DNA from: Enterobacter pseudoroggenkampii
Lineage (GTDB): Bacteria; Pseudomonadota; Gammaproteobacteria; Enterobacterales; Enterobacteriaceae
Direction: 5' to 3'
Assembly: GCF_026420145.1 (NCBI RefSeq)
Contig: NZ_JAPMLV010000001.1
Span: 1,488,001-1,552,000, forward strand
DNA length: 64,000 bases
The position numbers and the translations under genes were made by a program. Below, one piece after another: positions 9,054 to 17,813 of the stretch. A model generated the notes under the pieces. It made no database searches. It saw only the letters and a list, made by a program, of their open reading frames with translations, and had not been told where the DNA came from. Numbering within the stretch: position 1 is the stretch's first letter; every line of letters starts with the position of its first letter.

Positions 9054-9581
9054 ATGAATACCTCACTGCAAATCAAAAACCTCACCCGAGACGAAATTCT
9101 CACCCACCTTGATGCGCTGGCCGGGATCCTCGAAAATTGTGTGAACGGCGGGGCATCCGTCAGCTTTATGCTTCCCTTTAGCCTGGAGAAGGCCCGCTCT
9201 TTCTGGCGCGGCATTGCTGAAAGCGTAGGGCGCAATGAGCGCCTCGTGCTGGCCTGTGTCGACCCGCAGGACGGCGTCATCGGAACGGTGCAGTTAATCA
9301 CAGACCAGCCGGAAAACCAGCCGCATCGCGCCGATGTGGCGAAGCTGCTGGTTCACGAGAAAGCGCGCCGGAAAGGTGCCGCGATGGCATTGATGGAAGC
9401 GCTTGAAGCTGAGGCTCGGGCCAGAGAGATTTCGGTGCTGGTGCTCGATACCTCCACCGGCAGCGGGGCCGAGACGTTCTACCAGCGCGCCGGATGGCAG
9501 AAGGTGGGGGAGATCCCGCGCTATGCCCTTATGCCGGACGGCGCCATGACGGCCACGTCTGTGTTCTATAAGTTCTTATGA
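9054..9581 (+). CDS. GNAT family N-acetyltransferase
   Basis: 175-residue GNAT protein. Acetyl-CoA loop: VAKLLVHEKARRKGAAMALMEAL (residues about 95-117), followed by VLDTSTGSGAETFYQRAGWQKVGEIP, typical of motif B. The ATG is preceded by AAGGAAAAACA, a good ribosome binding site. The YALMPDGAMTATSVFYK ending is shared with many uncharacterised enteric acetyltransferases. Acceptor substrate unknown. Monocistronic by spacing. Confidence 0.87.
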   Translation: MNTSLQIKNLTRDEILTHLDALAGILENCVNGGASVSFMLPFSLEKARSFWRGIAESVGRNERLVLACVDPQDGVIGTVQLITDQPENQPHRADVAKLLVHEKARRKGAAMALMEALEAEARAREISVLVLDTSTGSGAETFYQRAGWQKVGEIPRYALMPDGAMTATSVFYKFL

Positions 9582-9643
9582 TTATTTTGTACAACTACGC
9601 CGTGGATTGATCAAAACAGGGTTCCTGGTCGTTAAGTTTTGAT

Positions 9644-9661
9644 AAGTTATCGTACCAATAT
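9644..9661. promoter_or_regulatory. Candidate ExuR/UxuR operator of uxaB
   Basis: AAGTTATCG-TACCAATAT matches the hexuronate regulon palindrome as I recall it (AAATTGGTA-TACCAATTT) at 12 of 18 positions, with the right half nearly perfect. It sits 39 bp before the uxaB GTG. Position and sequence support ExuR control, as known for uxaB in E. coli, but the left half is weak. Confidence 0.45.
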
Positions 9662-9699
9662 TATCAGGCTGTATGACTAATCATAAAAGGAACCCCCTT

Positions 9700-11151
9700 G
9701 TGAACACGCTCAACCGTCGTGATTTTCCCGGTGCTCAATACCCAGAACGCATCATTCAGTTTGGTGAAGGCAATTTCCTGCGTGCGTTCGTCGACTGGCA
9801 AATTGACCTGTTAAATGAACATACCGATCTTAATGCCGGTGTGGTTATCGTCCGTCCTATTCAGAGTGACTTCCCGCCGTCGCTGAGCACTCAGGATGGT
9901 TTGTATACCACTATCATTCGCGGCCTGAACGAGCAGGGTGAAGCGGTGAGTGAGAGCCGTCTTATCCGCTCGGTTAACCGTGAAATCAGCGTCTACGCCG
10001 ACTATGACGCCTTTCTGAAACTGGCACACAACCCGGATATGCGCTTTGTTTTCTCGAACACCACCGAAGCGGGTATTAGCTACCACGCGGGTGACAGATT
10101 CGACGATGCCCCTGCTGCGAGCTACCCGGCAAAGCTGACGCGACTGCTGTTTGAGCGCTTTAACCATTTCAACGGTGCAACGGATAAAGGCTGGATCATC
10201 ATTCCGTGCGAACTGATTGACTACAACGGTGATGCACAGCGTGAACTCGTCCTGCGCTATGCCCAGGAGTGGGCGCTGCCTGCGGCCTTTATCCGGTGGC
10301 TAAACGACGCAAACAGCTTCTGCTCGACGCTGGTTGACCGTATCGTGACCGGTTACCCGCGCGACGAAGCGGCTGTACTTGAAGCTGAGCTGGGTTATCA
10401 CGATGGGTTCCTTGACACGGCTGAACATTTCTATCTGTTCGTTATCCAGGGGCCGGCATCCCTTGCTCAGGAACTCCGTCTGGATAAGTACCCGTTAAAT
10501 GTACTGATTGTCGACGACATCAGGCCCTACAAAGAACGCAAGGTTGCCATTCTGAACGGGGCGCATACGGCGCTGGTGCCGGTCGCCTTCCAGGCCGGGC
10601 TGGATACGGTGGGCGAGGCGATGAATGATGCGGAGATCTGCGCGTTCGTCGAAAAAGCAATTTATCAGGAGATCATTCCGGTCCTCGATTTGCCGCGTAA
10701 CGAGCTGGAATCTTTCGCCAGTGCGGTAACAGGGCGTTTTCGCAATCCCTATATCCGACACCAGTTGCTTTCCATTGCGCTCAACGGCATGACCAAATAC
10801 CGCACCCGCATCCTGCCACAGCTACTGGCAGGGCAGAAGGCAACAGGGCAATTACCGGCACGTCTGACGTTTGCCTTAGCCGCGTTAATCGCGTTCTACC
10901 GCGCAGAGCGTAACGGGGAGAGCTATCCGGTGCAGGATGATGCATGCTGGCTGGAACGTTATCAGCAGCTCTGGGCGCAGCACCGCGATCGGCAGTTGAG
11001 CACCCGTGAGCTGGTGCAGTCGGTGCTCAGCGCACGCGAACACTGGGAACAGGACTTGACGCAGGTAAGCGGTCTTGTCGACCAGGTCACGCTGGACCTT
11101 GATGCCATTCTGCTGAAGGGAATGCGCGCTGCGGTTAAACCGCTTTGCTAA
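9700..11151 (+). CDS. uxaB: Tagaturonate reductase UxaB (altronate oxidoreductase)
   Basis: Reduces D-tagaturonate to D-altronate with NADH in galacturonate catabolism. The protein is close to identical in layout to E. coli UxaB, with the Rossmann-like N terminus ([20 protein letters not shown]), the polyol-dehydrogenase core ([20 protein letters not shown]) and a C-terminal helical domain. I chose the GTG at 9700: it gives 483 residues, the E. coli length and the same opening ([17 protein letters not shown]), with AAAAGGA 10 bases upstream. An in-frame ATG at 9673 adds nine unconserved residues. A hairpin terminator follows. Confidence 0.96.
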   Translation: MNTLNRRDFPGAQYPERIIQFGEGNFLRAFVDWQIDLLNEHTDLNAGVVIVRPIQSDFPPSLSTQDGLYTTIIRGLNEQGEAVSESRLIRSVNREISVYADYDAFLKLAHNPDMRFVFSNTTEAGISYHAGDRFDDAPAASYPAKLTRLLFERFNHFNGATDKGWIIIPCELIDYNGDAQRELVLRYAQEWALPAAFIRWLNDANSFCSTLVDRIVTGYPRDEAAVLEAELGYHDGFLDTAEHFYLFVIQGPASLAQELRLDKYPLNVLIVDDIRPYKERKVAILNGAHTALVPVAFQAGLDTVGEAMNDAEICAFVEKAIYQEIIPVLDLPRNELESFASAVTGRFRNPYIRHQLLSIALNGMTKYRTRILPQLLAGQKATGQLPARLTFALAALIAFYRAERNGESYPVQDDACWLERYQQLWAQHRDRQLSTRELVQSVLSAREHWEQDLTQVSGLVDQVTLDLDAILLKGMRAAVKPLC

Positions 11152-11156
11152 CGTTC

Positions 11157-11176
11157 ACCCGGCTGCGGCCGGGTTT
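11157..11176 (+). terminator. Terminator after uxaB
   Basis: ACCCGGC-TGC-GGCCGGGTTT hairpin starting 6 bp after the uxaB stop, with a short T tract. Confidence 0.65.
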
Positions 11177-11290
11177 AAACATACTTCATTTTAGTTACAA
11201 CATACTATGTGCTTTGTTTTTAAAAAACACATGCAGCACTGTGCAAATTTCGCTAATCAGGGGAGAAAATGCAATGTCCCGTTAACAAAC

Positions 11291-11319
11291 TTGCAACGGT
11301 GACGGGGATCACGTTTAAT
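11291..11319 (+). promoter_or_regulatory. Sigma70 promoter for yneE, with overlapping GTGA-N6-TCAC
   Basis: TTGCAA (11291-11296) and TTTAAT (11314-11319) are spaced 17 bp, 31 bp before the yneE start. Between them GTGA-CGGGGA-TCAC (11299-11312) has the core spacing of a CRP site; in that position binding would repress. The promoter is plausible, the CRP site speculative. Confidence 0.45.
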
Positions 11320-11350
11320 AGCCTCGCTCTTTTCTTTCCTGAAACTCACT

Positions 11351-12265
11351 ATGATCGTTCGTCCTAAACAGCACTGGCTACAACTGATTTTTGTCTGGCA
11401 CGGTTCGGTACTGCCTAAGATCTATACCCGACTGCTGCTCAACTTCCTGCTTTCTATTGCCGTTATCCTGATGCTGCCGTGGTATACCTCACTGGGCATC
11501 AAATTTACCGTGGCGCCATTCAGCATACTCGGCGTGGCGATCGCAATCTTTCTCGGTTTCAGAAACAACGCCTGTTATTCACGCTACGTTGAGGCTCGCC
11601 TGCTCTGGGGGCAGTTGATGATAGCGGCGCGCTCGCTGTTTCGCGAGGTAAAAAACACCTTGCCTGACGATAAGCATCTGGGCGAATTTGTCCGTCTGCA
11701 GATTGCTTTTGCTAACTGCCTGCGCATGACCCTGCGCCGGGAGCTGAACGCCGAGCAACTCTCTCGCTATCTTGCTCCGGATGATTTACGTCAGGTGATG
11801 AAAGCCAACTCACCGGCGAATCGTATTTTACTGATCATGGGGGAGTGGCTGGCCGTACGGCGGCGTAACGGGCAACTCTCAGACATTCTGTTTCACAGCC
11901 TGAACAATCGTCTGAACGATATGTCCATCGTCCTGTCCGGCTGTGAACGCATTGCGACCACGCCGGTACCGTTTGCCTATACGCTGATTTTGCACCGCAC
12001 GGTGTATCTGTTCTGCATCATGCTGCCGTTCGCGCTGGTCGTGGACCTGCACTACATGACGCCCTTTGTCTCAGCGCTGATCTCATACACCTTTATCTCG
12101 CTGGACACCCTGGCGGAAGAGCTGGAAGACCCGTTCGGCACTGAGAATAACGATCTGCCGCTGGACGCCATCTGCAACATGATGGAACGCGATCTGCTGC
12201 AGATGAACGATGAAGAGAACATTCCGGAAAGGCTGATGCCGGATAAGCACTATCAGCTCACCTGA
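11351..12265 (+). CDS. yneE: Bestrophin-family membrane protein YneE
   Basis: 304-residue inner-membrane protein of the bestrophin/UPF0187 family, whose members form pentameric ion channels. Two hydrophobic pairs are visible: residues about 25-70 (LLLNFLLSIAVILMLPWY, FSILGVAIAIFLGFRNN) and about 205-250 (TLILHRTVYLFCIMLPFALVV, FVSALISYTFISLDTLAEE). The family hallmarks FRNNACYSRYVEAR and LEDPFGTENNDLPLD are intact. It matches E. coli YneE and lies next to uxaB as there. The channel role is inferred from the family. Its end overlaps the convergent GNAT gene by 13 bp. Confidence 0.9.
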   Translation: MIVRPKQHWLQLIFVWHGSVLPKIYTRLLLNFLLSIAVILMLPWYTSLGIKFTVAPFSILGVAIAIFLGFRNNACYSRYVEARLLWGQLMIAARSLFREVKNTLPDDKHLGEFVRLQIAFANCLRMTLRRELNAEQLSRYLAPDDLRQVMKANSPANRILLIMGEWLAVRRRNGQLSDILFHSLNNRLNDMSIVLSGCERIATTPVPFAYTLILHRTVYLFCIMLPFALVVDLHYMTPFVSALISYTFISLDTLAEELEDPFGTENNDLPLDAICNMMERDLLQMNDEENIPERLMPDKHYQLT

Positions 12266-12801
12266 CGGGCGTTCCACTCGTCGCGGGTGATCTCCCACAG
12301 CTCGGAGTCCAGCATCCCGCTAACGTAGGCTTTCTTCTCCGTCCTGATAAGCCGCATGCCGCTACTGTCCGAAATACGCCGGGAGCGGCTGTTGGCAGCG
12401 GCTTTCGGGGCGCGTAATACAGGTTTGTTTAGCGTATTGAACCAGTAATCCGTCGCGGCAATGCTGGCCTCGCGCATGTATCCCTGGCCCTGAAACTCCG
12501 GCGCGAGCCAGAACCCGCGGTTGTTATCCTCGACGTCGTACAGGCAAATAATGCCCATCAATTCATCCGGCACCTCACGTCGTCGGATGCTCCAGAACCA
12601 GGCAATCCCTTTCGCCACATCCGGCAGCGCCACGTTATTGACATAGTTTTCCGCGCCGTTATCCGGGTAGGGCCAGGGCACGGAAGAGACCATATAGCGG
12701 ACAATCTCCCAGCGCGGATAAAGCTTTTGTATCTGAGCCGCATCTTCGGCAACCAGCGGTTTTAGCAGTAAGCGTTCTGTCATGAGCGTCGGTATAGTCA
12801 T
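12253..12801 (-). CDS. RimJ/RimL-type GNAT acetyltransferase
   Basis: 182 residues, RimJ/RimL subgroup of GNAT: starts TERLLLKPLVAEDAAQIQKL, has the acetyl-CoA motif NRGFWLAPEFQGQGYMREA (residues about 94-112). RimJ/L proteins acetylate ribosomal protein N termini, but most relatives act on other or unknown targets. The start ATG has AGGGAG 9 bases upstream. The third helix segment reads KAAANSRSRRISDSSGMR, where the usual NxxSxxxxxxxG pattern (N, S, G) is recognisable. Convergent with yneE. Confidence 0.85.
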   Translation of the reverse strand: MTIPTLMTERLLLKPLVAEDAAQIQKLYPRWEIVRYMVSSVPWPYPDNGAENYVNNVALPDVAKGIAWFWSIRRREVPDELMGIICLYDVEDNNRGFWLAPEFQGQGYMREASIAATDYWFNTLNKPVLRAPKAAANSRSRRISDSSGMRLIRTEKKAYVSGMLDSELWEITRDEWNARQVS

Positions 12802-12935
12802 CCGCAGATCTCCCTTTTTAGGCGTTATGCTTTTGTTTGCGTTCTGGTATTTTCATCTCTATCACATTTAGTTGAGGCGTGCTGGGTTCATTCCCTACCA
12901 GAAATGGGCATCATTTCTTTAATGGCGAAATTTTG

Positions 12936-13523
12936 ATGAGCTTTTTGTCTCTTTTAACCGGACGGGTTTTCCAGGATCTCCTGCAGCATGGCAAAGAGAT
13001 AGAGGAGGCTATTGCTCATCGTGATATCCATCTCTTGAATCATTCCACGCCCGAGCTGGAACGGTATTTTTCGCGTCCACTCAGCGAGCTTCCGCGTCAA
13101 AATCCTTATCCGGTAGCTATGCTGTTACCTCTGTTTTTAGTGGCGTTTGCGTTAAACCTTCTGCCTTTTCTCAGCACGTTGCAGGGTTTGTCACCTTTGC
13201 ATCATGCATTGAGCTTTTTCTTACCATCATCGACGATGACAGGCGCGCTCATTGTGACAAGCGTACTCCTGGCACGTGGTAAGACGTCGGGATTGTCGGG
13301 CTTTATGGCGTTGTTCATCATCCTGCTGATAACGACCCTCGTTCAGGTTTTACATTTCCTGCTTTCGCATGACGGAGGTCTTTGGCCGCTGGTCATCGCA
13401 TCATTCGCGCTATTACTTTGTCGGGTGGTGATGAACAGCAGCGGCTTTGTGCTGTTTACGCTCTATTGTCGTACTCAGCGTCTTGCCAGGTCGGCACGGG
13501 AAATGCGGCTAAAAAGCCGTTAA
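12936..13523 (+). CDS. Unknown four-helix inner-membrane protein
   Basis: 195 residues starting MSFLSLLTGRVF. About 60 hydrophilic N-terminal residues (LLQHGKEIEEAIAH, then NHSTPELERYFSRPLSEL) precede four hydrophobic segments (about 63-85, 92-115, 124-147, 152-175) and a short basic tail (RLARSAREMRLKSR). No family recognised. Length, layout and parts of the N-terminal region resemble the protein at 31959-32609, so they may be paralogues. The longer frame from GTG 12879 has no support. A four-codon ATG...TGA leader sits just upstream. It is 11 bp before a GNAT gene and may share its transcript. Confidence 0.7.
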   Translation: MSFLSLLTGRVFQDLLQHGKEIEEAIAHRDIHLLNHSTPELERYFSRPLSELPRQNPYPVAMLLPLFLVAFALNLLPFLSTLQGLSPLHHALSFFLPSSTMTGALIVTSVLLARGKTSGLSGFMALFIILLITTLVQVLHFLLSHDGGLWPLVIASFALLLCRVVMNSSGFVLFTLYCRTQRLARSAREMRLKSR

Positions 13524-13534
13524 AGGAGGAGGTT

Positions 13535-14005
13535 ATGACATTACGAAAAGCCAGGCCACAGGAAGCCGAAACGCTCTGGAATATTCGCAATCAGGCGATT
13601 CGTCACGGCTGTAAAACCAGTTACGACGCAGAGGTCATTGCGCGCTGGACGCCAGATCTCATGCCCGAACGCTTTCGGAAGATGATCATTGAATACCCTT
13701 TTTATGTGGTGGAAGATGAAAAGGGCGATGTTGCGGCAACCGGCTATCTCGATCTGGATACCCATTGCCTGGAGGCGATTTTCACCTTGCCTGCAGCCTC
13801 CGGAAAAGGCATGGCAACCCGGATTATTGAGGCGCTCAAACAGGAAGCCCGCAGCCGGGGGATAACCCGTCTGACGCTCGATGCGACGCCTAACGCCCAG
13901 TCGTTTTATCAGAAGCAGGGGTTTGTTACGCTGAGCGAAAGCTATCATCACTCGCGTATGGCGGGTGTCGATTTACGCTGTTTCGAAATGGCGATCAATT
14001 TGTAA
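13535..14005 (+). CDS. GNAT family N-acetyltransferase
   Basis: 156 residues (MTLRKARPQEAETLWNIRNQAIRHGC). The GNAT core is present: CLEAIFTLPAASGKGMATRIIEAL (motif A, residues about 77-100) and LTLDATPNAQSFYQKQGFV (motif B). The start at 13535 is fixed by a very strong Shine-Dalgarno, AAAGGAGGAGG, 3-13 bases upstream; the longer frame would run back into the preceding gene. It lies 11 bp after the membrane protein and 12 bp before another GNAT gene, so the three look like one operon. Confidence 0.88.
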   Translation: MTLRKARPQEAETLWNIRNQAIRHGCKTSYDAEVIARWTPDLMPERFRKMIIEYPFYVVEDEKGDVAATGYLDLDTHCLEAIFTLPAASGKGMATRIIEALKQEARSRGITRLTLDATPNAQSFYQKQGFVTLSESYHHSRMAGVDLRCFEMAINL

Positions 14006-14017
14006 TGTGAGGAACAC

Positions 14018-14458
14018 ATGGCTGTCACGGTAAGACCTCTACGCGCAGACGACTATTCCCAATGGCGACCGCTGTGGGATGGTTACACCCATTTTTATGA
14101 TTGCTACCTCGAGGAATCCGTCACCGCAGCGACGTGGGAAAGGGCGCTATCAGCGCATTCCCAGATGTTCTGCCGGGTGGTAGAGAAGGACGAAAAGGTC
14201 ATCGGTTTCGCGATGTGCATTCTGCATGAAGGAACCTGGTCAACGGCTCCCGTCTGCTACCTGGAAGATCTGTTTGTTGATGCCGACGAACGCGGAGCGG
14301 GTGCAGGTAAGGCGCTTATTGATGCTCTGATTGAGGAAGGCAAGCGCGAAGGGTGGTCGAAACTGTACTGGGTCACCCGGGAGAACAACCCGGCGCGTAA
14401 ACTCTATGACAAATATGGCGAAGCTGACGATTACGTCCGCTACCGACTCTCCCTTTAA
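14018..14458 (+). CDS. GNAT family N-acetyltransferase
   Basis: 146 residues, compact GNAT with LEDLFVDADERGAGAGKALIDALIEE (motif A, residues about 80-105) and LYWVTRENNPARKLYDKYGE (motif B). Strong resemblance to the widespread small enteric GNATs with a YLEDLFV..RG.G.G signature; acceptor unknown. Good ribosome binding site (TGAGGAACAC). Third gene of a likely operon starting at 12936. Confidence 0.88.
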   Translation: MAVTVRPLRADDYSQWRPLWDGYTHFYDCYLEESVTAATWERALSAHSQMFCRVVEKDEKVIGFAMCILHEGTWSTAPVCYLEDLFVDADERGAGAGKALIDALIEEGKREGWSKLYWVTRENNPARKLYDKYGEADDYVRYRLSL

Positions 14459-14476
14459 GGCGACAACGCCTGTGTT

Positions 14477-14562
14477 TGTATCACACTGTATCAGCGTCCC
14501 GGATACATACACAGGCTTGCAATAAACCCGCTTTCGCACATATCCGCTATACATTGCAGTGT
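14477..14562 (+). promoter_or_regulatory. Promoter region of the exported hydrolase, with candidate response-regulator sites
   Basis: Two direct TGTATCA repeats exactly 10 bp apart (14477-14483 and 14487-14493), the second also pairing with GATACA at 14502-14507. Further down come ACATATCCGC (14538-14547) and TGCAGTGT (14555-14562). The TGTATC...GATACA pair, ACATATCCGC and TGCAGTGT all recur in the same order before dipZ at 17691-17787. Ten-base direct repeats are typical for OmpR-family regulators, and such a regulator is encoded two genes downstream. Confidence 0.5.
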
Positions 14563-14603
14563 TGTTATATCCCCGTGAATTGTACTCAACCGGAGATACC
14601 AAC

Positions 14604-15599
14604 ATGTTTAGCAAACTCGCGTACTCAACTCTTGCACTGACCGTTTCACTTGGCACCGTGATGTCCTGTCAGGCCGAAGTCACCGGCACAAACGTCGCCG
14701 CAGCATTTGACCATCCCCAGCAAATCAATGCCGGCGATCTGAATGTCGGCTATGTCGACATTGGCCCGAAAGACGGTCAGCCGGTTATTTTACTGCACGG
14801 CTGGCCGTACGATATTCACAGCTATGCCGAGGTTGCACCCGCACTGGCGGCAAAAGGGTACCGGGTCATTGTGCCGTCTCTGCGCGGTTACGGCACCACG
14901 CGCTTCCTTTCAGCAAAAACGCCGCGCAACGGCCAGCCTTCGGCGATGGCGAAAGACATCGTCAACCTGATGGATGCCCTGAATATCCGGCAGGCGGTGT
15001 TTGCAGGATATGACTGGGGCGCCCGGACGGCGGATATCGTTGCGGCGCTGTGGCCCGAGCGCGTGAAGTCACTCGTTTCAGTGAGCGGGTATCTCATCAG
15101 CAGCCAGCAGATTGGCAAACAGCCGCTGCCGCCAAAAGCGGAGCAGCAGTGGTGGTATCAGTTCTATTTCTCTACCGCGCGCGGTGCTGAAGGCTATGCC
15201 AAAAACACGCATGACTTCGCCCGTTTAATCTGGTCTCAGGCCTCACCTGACTGGAAATTTAGCGATGCGGTCTTTAACGCCAGCGCCAAATCACTCGATA
15301 ACCCGGACCACGTCGCGGTGACGCTCAGTAATTATCGCTGGCGTTTAGGGCTGGAAAAAGGCGAGCGCAAATACGACCGCTACGAGCAAAAACTGGCTAC
15401 GCTGCCGAATATCACCGTACCAACGATCACCATCGAAGGCGGCAACAACGGCGCGCCGCATCCGGCACCGCAGGCCTATGCAGCTAAATTTACCGGCAAA
15501 TATGAGCACCGCACCTTCGGCTCAACCGTGGGGCACAACCCGCCTCAGGAAGATCCGCAGGATTTCGTCAAGGCAGTTATCGACGCGGATAAGCTGTGA
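14604..15599 (+). CDS. Exported alpha/beta hydrolase, epoxide hydrolase-like
   Basis: 331 residues. A signal peptide is visible (MFSKLAYSTLALTVSLGTV, cleavage near CQA-EVT), so it is periplasmic. Alpha/beta-hydrolase fold: HGWPYD oxyanion motif, nucleophile elbow GYDWGA with Asp137 instead of Ser, and a C-terminal GHNPPQEDP histidine. An aspartate nucleophile is characteristic of epoxide hydrolases and haloalkane dehalogenases; the real substrate is unknown. ATG 14604 is preceded by CGGAGA. The two-component genes start within the stop region, so it may be co-transcribed with its own regulator, and its promoter shares motifs with that of dipZ. Confidence 0.82.
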   Translation: MFSKLAYSTLALTVSLGTVMSCQAEVTGTNVAAAFDHPQQINAGDLNVGYVDIGPKDGQPVILLHGWPYDIHSYAEVAPALAAKGYRVIVPSLRGYGTTRFLSAKTPRNGQPSAMAKDIVNLMDALNIRQAVFAGYDWGARTADIVAALWPERVKSLVSVSGYLISSQQIGKQPLPPKAEQQWWYQFYFSTARGAEGYAKNTHDFARLIWSQASPDWKFSDAVFNASAKSLDNPDHVAVTLSNYRWRLGLEKGERKYDRYEQKLATLPNITVPTITIEGGNNGAPHPAPQAYAAKFTGKYEHRTFGSTVGHNPPQEDPQDFVKAVIDADKL

Positions 15600-15643
15600 A
15601 ATGTGCTATTTTCAGTACGTTACCCTTCGGTCTGGAGAGTTCG

Positions 15644-16384
15644 GTGGAACATATTGACCACATCCTTGTCGTCGATGACGACAGGGATATTCGTGAACTG
15701 ATTGTCGATTATCTCGGTAAGTCTGGCTATCGCGCGACGGGCGCGGCCAACGGCAAAGAGATGCGTAGCGTACTGGATAAACAGCATATCGACCTGGTGG
15801 TGCTGGACGTCATGATGCCCGGCGATGACGGTCTCACGCTATGCCGGCAGCTACGCAGCGGCAAACACAAAGATCTGCCCATCCTGATGCTGACGGCGCG
15901 CAATGAGGAAACGGACAGGATCCTGGGCCTGGAGATGGGCGCGGATGACTACGTGGTGAAGCCGTTTGTCGCCCGTGAGCTTCTGGCACGCATTAAGGCG
16001 ATTTTACGGCGTTTTCGCACGATGCCGCCCAATCTACAGGTGACAGAAGCAGGGCGGCTGGTGATGTTTGGTCAATGGCAGCTCGATACCGTCGCCCGCC
16101 ACTTAATCGACCCGGAAGGGGTGATTGTGGCGCTCAGCGGGGCGGAGTATCGTCTGCTGCGCGTTTTCCTGGACCATCCGCAGCGCGTGCTGACCCGTGA
16201 CCAATTGCTCAATCTGACGCAGGGGCGTGACGCCGAGATGTTTGAACGTTCTGTCGACCTGCTGGTTAGCCGGGTCCGTCAGCGCCTGAATGAAGATGCC
16301 CGCACGCCCGTCTATATCAAAACCGTGCGCAGCGAAGGCTATGTCTTTACGATGCCGGTGACCATCAAAGAGGTTAACGAATGA
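15644..16384 (+). CDS. OmpR-family response regulator
   Basis: 246 residues: receiver domain (residues 1-120) with acidic pocket Asp11/Asp12 and phospho-acceptor Asp55 (LVVLDVMMPG), conserved Lys in DYVVKPF, then an OmpR/PhoB winged helix (about 140-240). I start at GTG 15644 (TCTGGAGAG upstream); a GTG at 15596 overlapping the hydrolase stop would add 16 unconserved residues. It overlaps the kinase gene by 4 bp (ATGA). Likely targets are the flanking hydrolase and dipZ promoters, by the shared motifs; that is inference. Confidence 0.9.
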   Translation: MEHIDHILVVDDDRDIRELIVDYLGKSGYRATGAANGKEMRSVLDKQHIDLVVLDVMMPGDDGLTLCRQLRSGKHKDLPILMLTARNEETDRILGLEMGADDYVVKPFVARELLARIKAILRRFRTMPPNLQVTEAGRLVMFGQWQLDTVARHLIDPEGVIVALSGAEYRLLRVFLDHPQRVLTRDQLLNLTQGRDAEMFERSVDLLVSRVRQRLNEDARTPVYIKTVRSEGYVFTMPVTIKEVNE

Positions 16385-17679
16385 CGCTCTGGCCACGCTC
16401 GCTGCTGGCCCGTTTGCTGATCGTCGTGCTGCCCGGTTTGCTGCTGGCTAACGCCCTGAGCCTGACGCTGGTCATGATTGAACGCATGCACAGCGCCCGC
16501 ACGGTGATGCTCGGTAATCTGGAAAACGACGTCGCAACCAGCGTCGCCATTTTAGACCGCTTACCGGCCAGCGAACGCGCCGCCTGGCTGCCGCGGCTTG
16601 AACGGGGTAACTATCGCTATATTCTGGGCACAGGGGAACCCGGCGCAGCGCCGACGGATAAGCGTTCGCAGGATGCTATCCGAACCTTAAAAGCGACGCT
16701 CGCGGCACAATATCCTGTCAGCTTCACCGCCGTTCCCGGCGCCATTTCACATATCCAGGCGCATCTCACGTTACGCGATGGCTCGCCGCTGACCATTGAC
16801 CTCATCCCGCGCATGCCCCCCGTCGCCAGCTGGTTACCCGTTGTGCTCATCCTGCAGCTGCTGCTCCTGGCGGCCTGCTCGTGGATCGCCGTGCGGCAGG
16901 TGGTTCGGCCTTTTTCACAATTTACCCGCGCGGTGGATTCACTTGATCCGGCGGCCAGCACGCCAATGACGGAGAAAGGGCCGCTGGAGCTGCAGCGCGC
17001 AGCCCATGCCTTCAACGCCATGCAGGCGCGCATTCAGTCTTATCTCAGGGAGCGCGCACAGATCCTGGCCTCTATTTCTCACGATCTCCAGACGCCCATT
17101 ACCCGCATGAAGCTTCGTGTAGAAATGACGGAGCAGCCTGAACTGCGGGACAAGCTCTTAAACGACCTTGATAACATGTCGCGTCTGGTGCGGGAGGGTA
17201 TTGCGTATGCCCGGTCATCAGAATCACTGGAAGAGACGTCGCTGAAGTTGGAATTGAACGCCTGGGTCAACAGCATCGCCAGCGATTATCAGGACATTGG
17301 TAAAAACGTGCAGTTTCAGGCAAACGAAGTCCGTTTGCCGATCGTCACGCGTCCGCAGGCGCTTCGTAGAGTAATGACTAATCTGCTGGATAATGCCCTG
17401 AAGTTCGGCGACTGTGCCGTCATTGCCATTGATGATTCGTCTGCCGAAGAGGTGGTGATTCACATTGTGGACGACGGACCGGGAATACCCGAAGCCGAGC
17501 TGGAGGCGGTTCTGCAACCATTTTATCGTGTTGAAACCTCGCGTAACCGCGATACCGGCGGGACAGGACTCGGCCTGGCGATTGCCGCGCAGCTGGCCGC
17601 ACAGCTGGAAGGAAAACTCAAACTGGCGAACCGAGCCGGGGGGGGACTGGATGTCGCCATTACGCTACCGCGCCGTTAA
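16381..17679 (+). CDS. EnvZ-type sensor histidine kinase
   Basis: 432 residues, partner of the upstream response regulator (ATGA overlap). TM1 at about 11-31, a periplasmic sensor of about 120 residues, TM2 at 152-171, HAMP (about 172-222), H-box with His234 (SISHDLQTPITRMKLRV), then the ATPase domain with N box (TNLLDNALKFG), G1 (DDGPGIPEAEL), F box (QPFYRVE) and G2 (GGTGLGLAIAAQLA). All catalytic elements are intact. The signal is unknown; the exported hydrolase and DipZ neighbours suggest an envelope stress or redox cue. Confidence 0.92.
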   Translation: MTLWPRSLLARLLIVVLPGLLLANALSLTLVMIERMHSARTVMLGNLENDVATSVAILDRLPASERAAWLPRLERGNYRYILGTGEPGAAPTDKRSQDAIRTLKATLAAQYPVSFTAVPGAISHIQAHLTLRDGSPLTIDLIPRMPPVASWLPVVLILQLLLLAACSWIAVRQVVRPFSQFTRAVDSLDPAASTPMTEKGPLELQRAAHAFNAMQARIQSYLRERAQILASISHDLQTPITRMKLRVEMTEQPELRDKLLNDLDNMSRLVREGIAYARSSESLEETSLKLELNAWVNSIASDYQDIGKNVQFQANEVRLPIVTRPQALRRVMTNLLDNALKFGDCAVIAIDDSSAEEVVIHIVDDGPGIPEAELEAVLQPFYRVETSRNRDTGGTGLGLAIAAQLAAQLEGKLKLANRAGGGLDVAITLPRR

Positions 17680-17690
17680 TTGTACCGCTC

Positions 17691-17787
17691 TGTATCTCCC
17701 GGCGTGGGGATACAGAGCCAGACAAAACCAGCGTTTTTACACATATCCTGAACATATCCGCACGATGAAATAGCCTCACTGCAGTGT
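17691..17787 (+). promoter_or_regulatory. dipZ promoter region with motifs shared with the hydrolase promoter
   Basis: CTCTGTATC and GATACAGAG form a perfect 9-bp inverted repeat around 17689-17717. Two direct copies of ACATATCC start 11 bp apart (17741 and 17752), the second reading ACATATCCGC, and TGCAGTGT follows at 17780-17787. The same elements occur in the same order at 14487-14562 upstream of the hydrolase. The first hairpin has no T-run and is not a convincing terminator. Confidence 0.5.
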
Positions 17788-17813
17788 CGCAGGACGTGTA
17801 ATGTGAGGTCATT

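Noticed and set aside
17689..17717. Hairpin after the histidine kinase gene as terminator
   Set aside because: Perfect stem but no T-run; its TGTATC/GATACA arms recur in the hydrolase promoter, so a regulatory site is more likely.
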